From positions 1 to 19,531 of the forward strand of contig CALHWU010000175.1 in NCBI GenBank assembly GCA_938039795.1: 19,531 bases of DNA, given 5' to 3'. Below, piece by piece: positions 1 through 6,037 of this stretch (its first letter is position 1; the number at the start of each line of letters is the position of its first letter). The notes beneath the pieces were generated by a model. It made no database searches and was not told the DNA's origin. It saw only the letters and a program-made list of their open reading frames with translations. The DNA is from an uncultured Muribaculaceae bacterium. Lineage in GTDB: Bacteria; Bacteroidota; Bacteroidia; Bacteroidales; Muribaculaceae. The position numbers were made by a program, and so were the translations under genes.

Positions 1-253
1 AATGGAATCGGCCCTTTCTTTCTATTGCCTCCTAAAGTTTAGCGGACAGTAATAAATTTTTATGAAATACTTTCAACCAGGGTGCCCGCTGGTCACATAT
101 ATATTCAGCGTAACAGTTCCGGCTCAAACTGCCGAGGATGGAGTGAAAAACGCACTGCCCATTGTCAAACGGTGTGAGGATTTTGCAGACGGTCTACACA
201 TCCTCTTTAGGGCTGACCATTTTGGCGAACGTGACAATGTTCTCCCCGTCCGG

Positions 254-469
254 TTAATTTTCCAAATACAGGAACCGGAGGAGTCTATCCTCCTTAAGGT
301 GCCGGCTATATTCAGCCTTGCTGCATCTCTTAAGCTTTCTTTTATTAATCAGACTTACGACACCAAATAGGTCTTTTAAATCCGGAACCAGGGCTCCTGT
401 GTGGAAGTCGCGTCGATTGAGTTGCTTACTTCTTTCGACGCAGGCTCGGTATGTTTCTACTGTTGCCAT
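254..469 (-). CDS. Small hypothetical protein of phage-like early operon
   Basis: This 71-codon ORF is the third gene of a leftward series and starts only 3 bases after the stop of its upstream neighbour, which suggests cotranslation in one mRNA. The product is basic, with K/R-rich stretches in the middle (NKRKLKRCSK), and has no signal peptide or membrane segment. I do not recognise a family. The position, downstream of a promoter flanked by repressor operators and opposite an S24 repressor, suggests an early phage or element function. A rightward ORF at 62-370 overlaps its end, but it lacks a visible promoter and reads less like a protein. No clear leftward gene continues below 254. Confidence 0.45.
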   Translation of the reverse strand: MATVETYRACVERSKQLNRRDFHTGALVPDLKDLFGVVSLINKRKLKRCSKAEYSRHLKEDRLLRFLYLEN

Positions 470-472
470 ACA

Positions 473-667
473 TCAATCTGTTTTTACGATCTTACCGGAG
501 TCATTACCGTAGGCGATGACATCACCCAAGGAAACAATTGTAGACTTGATGACAAACGCTCCGTCGTTTTCGTCGGCTGCGGCGGCGATCATGCGCTGCA
601 GCTTCGCGGCGAGGCGGCGTCGATGGCGCGCCCGCAAGTCCTGTTTGATCTTTGTAAATAGGCTCAT
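473..667 (-). CDS. Small basic hypothetical protein
   Basis: This 64-codon ORF has a start that overlaps the stop of the upstream gene by 4 bases (ATGA type), a strong sign of translational coupling. The N-terminal half is arginine- and lysine-rich (a run near residues 12-24 contains RARHRRR) and could form a basic helix that binds nucleic acid or protein. The C-terminal half is mixed, with VIKSTIVSLGDVIAYG. No family is recognised. It is the second gene of the three-gene leftward operon that starts at 1161 and is presumably controlled by the S24-type repressor encoded opposite. Confidence 0.5.
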   Translation of the reverse strand: MSLFTKIKQDLRARHRRRLAAKLQRMIAAAADENDGAFVIKSTIVSLGDVIAYGNDSGKIVKTD

Positions 668-1161
668 TCTTCGTTGATTATTGGTTGGTGATTGTGCTCT
701 TTTTCGAACATCTCCCTTATGGCGTCGTAATCTTTAGCGCGGAGGAGCATTTGGTGGTCGATGATATAGCGTAATATCCGCTGTGGAGTGGTAAACTCTT
801 CGGCGACTTCGCGAAATTCGTCATACCCTGTCGACTCCCACTGGTCGAGTATCTTCACGACCATCGCCTCGCGCTCTGTTTTGAGGTTTTCGATGGTCTG
901 TTTCGCTTTGTCAAGCTGCTTACGGAGTTCGCTGACGCTGTCAGAGAGCGCATGAGCCAGCGAGGTGTGGCCAATCTTAAGCCATTCCCGGCAAAAGTCC
1001 TCTTTGGTCATTTCGCCGGCGTTCATATACATGGTGTTTGCTTCGACATAGCTTTTGTCCGTCACCGTGTAGCCGAGTAGTTTCTCAAATTCGTGTTTTA
1101 ACATTTCGCGTAATTGTTTGAGTGTTGTTGCAAATTTTCGTATCTTTGGAGCGCCTTCCAT
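664..1161 (-). CDS. Coiled-coil hypothetical protein, first gene of the leftward early operon
   Basis: The 165-residue product is hydrophilic, with no signal peptide or membrane segment. Residues about 70-105 (SVSELRKQLDKAKQTIENLK and onward) have heptad spacing typical of a coiled coil, so it probably oligomerises. The N-terminal third is helical and basic. The gene starts 14 bases below a leftward -7 box (TAACTTTG at 1182-1175), and operator-like sites overlap its promoter, so repression by the adjacent S24 protein is likely. A second promoter, reading the other way, lies inside its first codons. I do not recognise a named family; the place in the switch fits an early phage or element gene. 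Confidence 0.6.
   Translation of the reverse strand: MEGAPKIRKFATTLKQLREMLKHEFEKLLGYTVTDKSYVEANTMYMNAGEMTKEDFCREWLKIGHTSLAHALSDSVSELRKQLDKAKQTIENLKTEREAMVVKILDQWESTGYDEFREVAEEFTTPQRILRYIIDHQMLLRAKDYDAIREMFEKEHNHQPIINEE
1117..1148 (+). promoter_or_regulatory. Rightward promoter of the S24 repressor gene
   Basis: TTTG (1117-1120), exactly 20 bases, then TATCTTTG (1141-1148) is a full match to the Bacteroidetes consensus. Transcription would start near 1155 and leave a leader of about 87 bases before the repressor ATG at 1242. This leader runs through all three upstream operator-like sites. The promoter lies inside the first codons of the opposing gene, so the two promoters face each other. Confidence 0.55.
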
Positions 1162-1174
1162 CTGGAAGATGTTG

Positions 1175-1206
1175 CAAAGTTATAGGATATTTTCTAATTA
1201 CGGAAA
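1175..1206 (-). promoter_or_regulatory. Leftward promoter of the 1161-254 operon
   Basis: On the minus strand, TTTC (1206-1203), 20 bases, then TAACTTTG (1182-1175) match the Bacteroidetes pattern TTTG-N19/20-TAnnTTTG with one mismatch. Transcription would begin near 1168, only a few bases before the ATG at 1161. The operator-like sequence 1183-1197 fills the spacer, so a bound repressor would block the polymerase. Confidence 0.65.
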
Positions 1207-1228
1207 TTTTCTAAAGGAAATTTCCTAA
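1183..1228. promoter_or_regulatory. Cluster of three repressor operator-like sites
   Basis: Three related 15-base sites lie in a row: TAGGATATTTTCTAA (1183-1197), ACGGAAATTTTCTAA (1200-1214) and AAGGAAATTTCCTAA (1214-1228). The third contains the perfect palindrome AGGAAATTTCCT. The shared core is close to (T/A)AGGAAATTTTCTAA. The cluster sits between the opposing promoters and the repressor start, the usual place for operators of a CI-like protein. Confidence 0.65.
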
Positions 1229-1241
1229 AATTAATTGTGCT

Positions 1242-1931
1242 ATGTGCAAAACCCTGGAAAGAATCAAGCAGTTTATAGACTGTAAAGGCTTAAGCGTTTC
1301 AGCATTTGAAAAGAGCGTGGGGATGTCAAACGCCTCGTTTGGAAAATCCCTTAAAAACAAAGGAGCCATAGGGACGGATAAATTAGAAAATATCCTAAAG
1401 GTATATCCGGAGTTATCTGCTACATGGTTGCTTACAGGGCGCGGTGACATGCTAAAGCAGACATCCGGCGCGGATGGCGATCCGTCGCGAGCGTCAAAAG
1501 ATCTTGACACCGGCTCCATAGACCGCACTAATCCGGGTGCGACGAGGCCGCGCATACCATTCACTGCTGCGGCCGGCGGTTTGTCAGTGGTAGCTCAGAC
1601 CGCCACTACTGGCGAGTGTGAGCAGGTGCCCGTGATCCCCACCTTTCCACCATACGATTTTACTATAATCATAGAGGGCGACTCCATGGCGCCTCTCTAT
1701 CTTTCTGGTGACGAGTTGGCGTGCCGGTTTGTTTATGATGCCGACGAGATCAATTGGGGTAAACCGTATATTGTAGACTCCGATGAGGGTGCGGTATTCA
1801 AATTACTTTATGATGGTGGCAATGTTGTCTTGTGTCGATCCATCAATCCGGAAGGCCCGACATACGAGATAAACAAGCGCGACATCCACCATGTCGCGGC
1901 GATAGTGGGCTATCTGCGCCACACCTTGTAA
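1242..1931 (+). CDS. S24-family (CI/LexA-like) phage repressor with HTH domain
   Basis: This is a 229-residue transcription repressor of the CI type. Residues about 5-70 form a helix-turn-helix domain of the kind found in Bacteroidales phage repressors (AFEKSVGMSNASFGKSL; then LENILKVYPELSATWLLTGRG). A variable linker follows at about 71-120. The C-terminal S24 peptidase fold has the catalytic Ser148 in EGDSMAP and Lys187 in VFKLL, with normal spacing, so self-cleavage after DNA damage is plausible. A promoter at 1117-1148 reads into the gene, and operator-like sites lie upstream and within the coding sequence (1381-1397), suggesting autoregulation. It faces the leftward operon that it probably silences. 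No other phage genes are visible, so the rest of the prophage lies outside the window or has been lost. Confidence 0.9.
   Translation: MCKTLERIKQFIDCKGLSVSAFEKSVGMSNASFGKSLKNKGAIGTDKLENILKVYPELSATWLLTGRGDMLKQTSGADGDPSRASKDLDTGSIDRTNPGATRPRIPFTAAAGGLSVVAQTATTGECEQVPVIPTFPPYDFTIIIEGDSMAPLYLSGDELACRFVYDADEINWGKPYIVDSDEGAVFKLLYDGGNVVLCRSINPEGPTYEINKRDIHHVAAIVGYLRHTL
1381..1397. promoter_or_regulatory. Operator-like site inside the repressor gene
   Basis: The 17 bases AATTAGAAAATATCCTA are the exact reverse complement of 1183-1199. A 17-base match at this place is unlikely by chance, and it suggests a distant operator that could pair with the upstream cluster by DNA looping or act as a roadblock. 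Confidence 0.5.
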
Positions 1932-2311
1932 ATGCAATCATGACCCACATCCGCCACATAAGTCACATCCATCACATCAACCGCGCCGCATGTCATCCGA
2001 TCCCTCCGATCGTTCCGATCGTTCCGACTCACACATCTCGCGCACTCCGCACGCGCCCCACGTACCCGCAGCGCGCCCCGCAGCGCACCCAAAAAACACC
2101 TCCAAAGCGCGACGCGCGGCTATTCTTTAACATTTCGACTTCAAAAATTTGCTATCTTACTAATTCAGTGTTTATTATCAGTTTTAACAGTTCCCCAATT
2201 CTGTAAGGTCGTTTCAAGTTTCGGGGGGGGTGTAGGGGTGTTTTTGGGGTGTTTTCAAAAAAAAGGCATGAGTTCCTATCCCCCCTGCAAGGGGGTGTAA
2301 ACTGTTAAAAT
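1932..2311. other. Gene-less region with short repeats and an inverted-repeat pair
   Basis: No convincing gene is present. The first part is C-rich, with short direct repeats (GATCGTTCC twice near 2010-2030, several CACATC). TTTTAACAGTT (2182-2192) recurs inverted as AACTGTTAAAA (2300-2310). Between them lie G-tracts (G8, G4, G4 from 2223) and a tight hairpin, CCCCCT/AGGGGG at 2281-2295. A leftward ORF through this region (2214-2477) only reflects the repeats (WGCV three times). Confidence 0.5.
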
Positions 2312-2405
2312 GCATCCCCAAACCTTTTAACAATGCATCCCCAAACCATCCCCGGCGAGGGGACAAAACGCATCCCCAAACGCATCCCCAAACGCATCCC
2401 CAAAC
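2312..2405. repeat. Phased 12-bp repeat array (iteron-like)
   Basis: GCATCCCCAAAC occurs five times: 2312-2323, 2335-2346, 2370-2381, 2382-2393 and 2394-2405. A partial CATCCCC copy lies at 2347-2353. The last three are perfectly tandem. Start-to-start distances are 23, 35, 12 and 12, all near multiples of about 11.7, so the copies fall on nearly the same face of the helix. This resembles the iterons of replication origins or multi-site operators. A replication role is inferred only; no initiator gene is intact nearby. Confidence 0.6.
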
Positions 2406-2424
2406 CTCTTCTTGTCGACTATCA

Positions 2425-2486
2425 GGCAACAAATAGAGGGAGCCGCACTGGCTCCCTCGTGGAATATTTTCGGGCAATTTGTTGCC
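2425..2486. terminator. Nested inverted repeat, possible terminator or cruciform
   Basis: An inner perfect stem GAGGGAGCC/GGCTCCCTC (2436-2444 and 2450-2458, loop GCACT) sits inside a second perfect 10-base pair, GGCAACAAAT (2425-2434) and ATTTGTTGCC (2477-2486). There is no long T-run right after the inner stem in either direction. It could end transcripts from the leftward gene at 2525-2755 or be a protein-recognised cruciform. Confidence 0.55.
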
Positions 2487-2524
2487 ACCGGCCGATCAGG
2501 CCGTTTTTAGGCTCTCTGTCGGCC

Positions 2525-2755
2525 TCAATTGTCGCCGGCGGCAGGTAGGTCGCTCCGGTTTCTGATGAGCGTTGACTGCTTGATTATGGCCGTTTTAGTC
2601 ACGACCGTACCGCCGCCCGACAATCCGGCGTGAGCGAGGCTGCTGCGGGTCATTCCCACCTCTTCCGGGGTCAATACGCTGTAGACGGCGGCGATACTCC
2701 CAAAGTAGAGATCCCGCCGCTTGCCGATCAGATGCACGTGTATCACTTTCGCCAT
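2525..2755 (-). CDS. Small hypothetical protein (76 residues)
   Basis: I chose the ATG at 2755 because it follows AGGA a few bases upstream and lies 78 bases below a leftward -7 box (2847-2840). A longer reading from 2842 would start inside that promoter and adds a low-quality, charged N-terminus. The product begins MAKVIHVHLIGKRRDLYFGS, with alternating hydrophobic residues suggesting a small beta-rich fold, and ends with a basic tail (IIKQSTLIRNR). The pattern resembles small, widespread Bacteroidales proteins of unknown function, but I cannot name a family. Its neighbours are a repeat array and a phage-type regulatory region. Confidence 0.6.
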   Translation of the reverse strand: MAKVIHVHLIGKRRDLYFGSIAAVYSVLTPEEVGMTRSSLAHAGLSGGGTVVTKTAIIKQSTLIRNRSDLPAAGDN

Positions 2756-2839
2756 ATTTCCTGCTGTTCTATCGCCACCTCTCCGGCTGCTTCGGAGGCT
2801 CTCGCCGTCGCCCGCCGGCCATGGCGCTGTTTTATGCCG

Positions 2840-2847
2840 CAAAGTTA
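2840..2847 (-). promoter_or_regulatory. -7 box for the 2755-2525 gene
   Basis: The minus strand reads TAACTTTG at 2847-2840, an exact Bacteroidetes -7 box in an AT-rich stretch. No clear TTTG lies at the expected -33 distance. It would give a leader of about 78 bases. Confidence 0.5.
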
Positions 2848-2855
2848 CTCAAAAA

Positions 2856-3270
2856 TTCCAAATAGTAACTATATGGCAGTTTTAATATGTTGCTTCGGTA
2901 GATCTGCCGACGCTTCGCCACCTCTCCACGGCGCCCATGCGGCCGATACACTCGCACTGATGGGCGACGGAGTCCCGCTTGTCGACGGTCGCAAAAACGC
3001 CGCCGCAGGAGCGCGGATTCTCGCCTGATCGAGCCGGCGCCGCGTACACTTCCCGCCGGTGCAAAAAAAATGCGACCTGAGGCCGCCGAAATGTAAAAAC
3101 CACCGTTTGAACACCGTTCAAGTGCAAACCGTCTGTCAAAATCCCTTTACACCTGCAAAACGTTTCGTTTTTCCACCGCCCACCACAAGCCCGCGCCCAA
3201 CTCCCTGACCTCCAGACCAATCACCCAGCCCCAGCTCACCCCCTCCCACCTACGCATCGTTTTTCCCCCC
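2856..3270. other. Gene-less, strand-skewed segment ending at the element junction
   Basis: No ORF here reads like a real protein, though several frames are open. From about 3170 the plus strand becomes very C-rich and G-poor. The minus strand carries a canonical G-quadruplex motif at 3247-3224 (G3-A-G5-TGAGCT-G4-CT-G3) and a further G6 at 3270-3265. The composition changes sharply at 3271, where the ATPase frame begins. Confidence 0.45.
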
Positions 3271-3861
3271 GTAAATGAAGTGATAGACAGTATCGAGGCG
3301 GCAGCACTCGCATTGAACGTCAAAGTGATTATTGTAGATAATCTGAGTTGGTTATGCAACGACGCGGAAAAAGGCAAGACCGCAGGTGCGTTGATGCAAC
3401 GACTTAATACAATGAAGAAAAGTCACGGTTGGAGCATTCTGATCATTGCTCATACTCCTAAACGTGATATGCGTTCACCGATAACCCAAAATAGCCTTGC
3501 AGGCTCTAAAAAGTTGATGAATTTTTTTGATAGTGCTTTTGCAATAGGGCAATCGGCAAAGGATGAAAATCTTCGCTATGTAAAGCAGGTAAAGGTTCGA
3601 TTCGGTGCTTTTGAGTACAATGCCGACAACGTGATTGTCTGTGACCTCATTCAAGAATCTGATGGCTATCTTCATCTTCGCCAAATAGGTTTAGCCAAGG
3701 AATCAGAGCATCTAAAGGAAGCATCAGACGATGACGAAGATGCTATCAAGGAAAGGATTTTAGAGTTGAATCGTCAAGGAAAATCCTATCGTGATATTGC
3801 TGCCGAAGTAGGATTTAGCGCATCGAAAGTATGTCGTTATATAAAATCCGTCAAGGGATAA
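3271..3861 (+). pseudogene. RepA-like AAA ATPase, 5' truncated
   Basis: The reading frame makes sense as protein only from about 3271 (VNEVIDSIEAA). It then shows a Walker B strand (VIIVDN, residues 16-21 counted from the GTG at 3280), a sensor-like strand (SILIIAHTPK, 52-61), the rest of a RecA-fold ATPase, an acidic linker and a C-terminal helix-turn-helix (YRDIAAEVGFSASKVCRYIKS). Full-length relatives in Bacteroidetes mobile elements (AAA_25/RepA type) have about 150 more N-terminal residues with the Walker A loop, absent here. The remaining 193 codons have no frameshift, so the loss may be recent, or the join may be an assembly artefact. A GTG at 3280 could start a fragment, but it could not bind ATP normally. 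The DUF6371-type gene follows 19 bases later, a common pairing in such elements. Confidence 0.75.
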
Positions 3862-3880
3862 GTCTAACTATGTTGCACCT

Positions 3881-5056
3881 GTGTCAAATGTTTCACTGAA
3901 ACAGATGGCACACTTGCAACGCCAACACCAAGAAGCAATGACAAGAGATAGAAAAATAGAATTGTCGAAGCGTGGCAAGGTCGTATGCCCTGCGTGTGGG
4001 AGAAAGACATTCGTAGATTACATCTACCTTGATGATAAGACTCCAGTCGCAAGCGGACAATGCGGAAAATGTGACCGCGCCGATAACTGCGGTTATCATT
4101 ATCCACCAAAGGAATATTTTCAAGACCTGCGGGATAAAGGACTTGACAATAATTTATGGAAGCACAAATCAGTGCGCCAACGCAAGGAACCGGTTCACAA
4201 GGCACCGTCTTATATAGATGCCAATGTGATGCTCGATTCGATGTGTCACTATGAGTTGAATCCGTTGGTCAGATACCTGCATTCACTTTTTGATGCTAAT
4301 GCAGGCGTGGAGATTCCCGATATTGTGGAAACTATCTGCAAACGGTACTGCGTAGGCACATCAAGCAGATATGGAGGTTCGACCGTGTTTTGGCAGTTCG
4401 ACCAGTACGGTAAAGTAAGGAGCGGTCAAATTATAGGCTACGATTCTGCGACTGGAAAGCGTGACCATAATAAACAGAATTGGGTTCATTCCGTGATGTC
4501 TGACAAATATCCCAACTTCGACCTGCGCCAATGCTTTTTCGGAAGTCACCTCATCCGCAAGGCTGATAAAATATTTGATGCCCTCAACAAGGAGCGCGAA
4601 GCAATGAATATCAGCGGAAAGGTAGAGCCAATTATATGGCTTATGGAATCTCCGAAAGCAGCCTTGATTCTCGCTGTTGCCCTGATGTGGGAAGGGTGTG
4701 ATTATTCATTCGTACCTATGGCAACAATGGGATGCGGTGGAATAAACCTCACCCCCGACAAATGGCGCGACCTATACGACAAGCATCAAGTTTTGAGAAA
4801 TCGAAAAGTCGTGTTATTCCCCGACCAAGGCAAGTTCGATGAATGGAAGTCGAAAGGCGAGAAGTTGAAAGGATTCTGCAAGGAGGTATGGATTAGCACC
4901 GTCATGGAGGAATTTCACCCTCATCCTATCGACTGCGAGATTCAAGGCGGTGACGGGTTTGATGATATAATCATCCGCTATGTTCAGCAGGGGAAGCCAA
5001 TATGGGATGTGATAGGTCATTGCTATGGCTATCTTGGACAAAACAGAATTGTATAA
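3881..5056 (+). CDS. DUF6371-like zinc-ribbon protein of mobile elements
   Basis: This is a 391-residue soluble protein. Near the N-terminus it has a zinc-ribbon pattern (C36-x2-C39 and C61-x2-C64-x5-C70) of the kind seen in primase-related proteins. The centre contains SRYGGSTVFWQFDQYGKVRSGQIIGYD and IIWLMESPKAALILAVAL, and later VVLFPDQGKFDEWKSK, which resemble a Toprim-like fold with acidic metal-binding positions. I assign it to DUF6371-type proteins, which usually follow a RepA-like ATPase in Bacteroidetes integrative elements and may act in primer synthesis. That role is an inference. The start is uncertain: GTG at 3881 or ATG at 3905, both before the zinc ribbon. The gene appears intact. 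Confidence 0.75.
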   Translation: MSNVSLKQMAHLQRQHQEAMTRDRKIELSKRGKVVCPACGRKTFVDYIYLDDKTPVASGQCGKCDRADNCGYHYPPKEYFQDLRDKGLDNNLWKHKSVRQRKEPVHKAPSYIDANVMLDSMCHYELNPLVRYLHSLFDANAGVEIPDIVETICKRYCVGTSSRYGGSTVFWQFDQYGKVRSGQIIGYDSATGKRDHNKQNWVHSVMSDKYPNFDLRQCFFGSHLIRKADKIFDALNKEREAMNISGKVEPIIWLMESPKAALILAVALMWEGCDYSFVPMATMGCGGINLTPDKWRDLYDKHQVLRNRKVVLFPDQGKFDEWKSKGEKLKGFCKEVWISTVMEEFHPHPIDCEIQGGDGFDDIIIRYVQQGKPIWDVIGHCYGYLGQNRIV

Positions 5057-5074
5057 CTCTAACATCAATAAAAT

Positions 5075-5314
5075 ATGTGGACTTATAAAACAATGCGGTA
5101 TGCGGACCAGTACGACATTCAGTTCCGATTCGACCACATCACGGGAATTGCAGAAATGCGTGTCGATGATGCAGTAGCGGAAGCCAACGGTTACTATAAC
5201 TTGGAGCATCTGAAAATGGAGGTAGCCAAGACTATGCCGAAACTGGAGATTCCCGAATGGATAAGGATTGACAACTGCGGCTCGCCAGCACTTGCAGCCC
5301 TAAACCTCAACTGA
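5075..5314 (+). CDS. Small hypothetical element protein
   Basis: The 79-residue product starts 18 bases after the DUF6371-type gene and is likely cotranscribed with it. It is acidic, soluble and rich in aromatic residues (MWTYKTMRYADQYDIQFRFD), with no signal peptide or membrane segment. I do not recognise a family. The ATG at 5075 is the only good start. A structured intergenic region follows directly. Confidence 0.6.
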   Translation: MWTYKTMRYADQYDIQFRFDHITGIAEMRVDDAVAEANGYYNLEHLKMEVAKTMPKLEIPEWIRIDNCGSPALAALNLN

Positions 5315-5323
5315 TGTAATAAA

Positions 5324-5390
5324 AAGCATGGCGGCAGTAAGCAGATGCCGCGACAAAAGTCAAGGAATTTGTCGGTTGCCGTCAATGCTT
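5324..5390 (+). ncRNA. Predicted three-way-junction RNA structure between element genes
   Basis: An outer pair AAGCAT (5324-5329) and ATGCTT (5385-5390) encloses two perfect 6-bp hairpins: GCGGCA/TGCCGC (5331-5336 and 5346-5351) and GACAAA/TTTGTC (5352-5357 and 5368-5373). It sits in the untranslated space before the gene at 5424. No T-run follows, so it is not a normal terminator. It may control the next gene, protect the mRNA or be a protein-binding DNA structure. The type label is a best guess. Confidence 0.4.
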
Positions 5391-5423
5391 GAAGTAAACA
5401 ACAACAAGTTAAGTTTTATTCTT

Positions 5424-5735
5424 ATGAAGCATACGAAGAAGAAACGCCAAGATAAACCGGTATGGTAGACGGCGTGGGAGTTGGCGAAATACCCTGCGAA
5501 GATTCATCTGTCAAAGAAGATGACCCGTGCCGATGTCGTGTTTTGCCTGATGATGTGGCTGGGCATGAGCAAAGTCGATGCGTTCCTTACAGCCTATCCG
5601 CAGACCAAGGCAAGCCGCAACTCGTTAGCGGCGATGGCAACACGCCGCAGCCAAGAGGAATGGGTGAGCGAATATTTCCAAGCCCTCTATGACCTCCGCC
5701 TTGAAGATAAATTGAAGTTCAACCCAATACCGTAA
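5424..5735 (+). pseudogene. Element protein gene with in-frame TAG
   Basis: From the ATG at 5424 the frame reads MKHTKKKRQDKPVW, then TAG (5466-5468), then TAWELAKYPAKIHLSKKMTRAD and onward to TAA at 5733. The 103-codon frame is otherwise uninterrupted, and the protein texture is equal on both sides of the TAG. After the basic N-terminus comes a helical domain with a helix-turn-helix-like section (DVVFCLMMWLGMSKVDAFLTAY, then KASRNSLAAMATRRS), so DNA binding is possible. A change of CAG to TAG is the simplest explanation. Readthrough, or restart at TTG 5481, cannot be excluded. It precedes a 51-codon gene by 4 bases. Confidence 0.6.
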
Positions 5736-5739
5736 TAAT

Positions 5740-5895
5740 ATGGAAAATAAAAGCACAACAATCGAAGTGACCCTATCCCAAGAGTCCGTGGAAGCAATCG
5801 CAAATGCGATGGCAGAAAAGATGTTTGACTTACTCAACGATTTTCTGATTCCCTTGAAAGAGGATTTGGACACAATCGAGCGCAACACTCATTGA
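5740..5895 (+). CDS. Small acidic hypothetical protein
   Basis: The 51-residue ORF begins with ATG at 5740, directly after the preceding stop, so coupling is likely. It starts MENKSTTIEVTLSQESVEAI and continues as an amphipathic helix (ANAMAEKMFDLLNDFLIPLKEDLDTIE). It has no cysteine, signal peptide or membrane segment. Acidic helical proteins of this size in mobile elements often act as partners of DNA-binding proteins, but no specific family is recognised. Confidence 0.5.
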   Translation: MENKSTTIEVTLSQESVEAIANAMAEKMFDLLNDFLIPLKEDLDTIERNTH

Positions 5896-5923
5896 GACAA
5901 AATAGGGCTGTAAAAGCTTATCA

Positions 5924-6037
5924 ATGGAAAAGAAAGGCAATTACTTCATTGCCAAGTCAGAAAATCTTTGTAAATTTGCGGTGCAGTATTCCTTTGGGGA
6001 TATTGCACCCTTACATATTAGCTCAATGCGCCTCTGA
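5924..6037 (+). CDS. Possible 37-residue microprotein overlapping the RNA element
   Basis: ATG at 5924 opens 37 codons (MEKKGNYFIAKSENLCKFAV and onward, ending SSMRL). The sequence is protein-like, but two good hairpins and a -7 box lie within it, so the conserved unit may be RNA rather than peptide. No family is recognised. Confidence 0.2.
   Translation: MEKKGNYFIAKSENLCKFAVQYSFGDIAPLHISSMRL
5948..5978 (+). promoter_or_regulatory. Promoter in front of the structured region
   Basis: ATTG (5948-5951), 19 bases, then TAAATTTG (5971-5978) match the Bacteroidetes promoter pattern, with a complete -7 box. Transcription would begin near 5985, at the front of the folded region and far from the next gene at 6249, which fits a separate RNA or a long leader. 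Confidence 0.5.

Noticed and set aside
15..60. TTTAGCGGACAG near the left edge as an insertion-sequence end
   Set aside because: No transposase or second inverted end is visible in the window.
62..370. A 102-codon rightward ORF near the left edge
   Set aside because: It overlaps the end of the leftward operon, has no promoter and reads like an open frame by chance.
2882..3377. Three long leftward open frames in the C-rich segment
   Set aside because: They result from few stop codons in skewed DNA; the residue pattern is not protein-like and one runs through the ATPase fragment.
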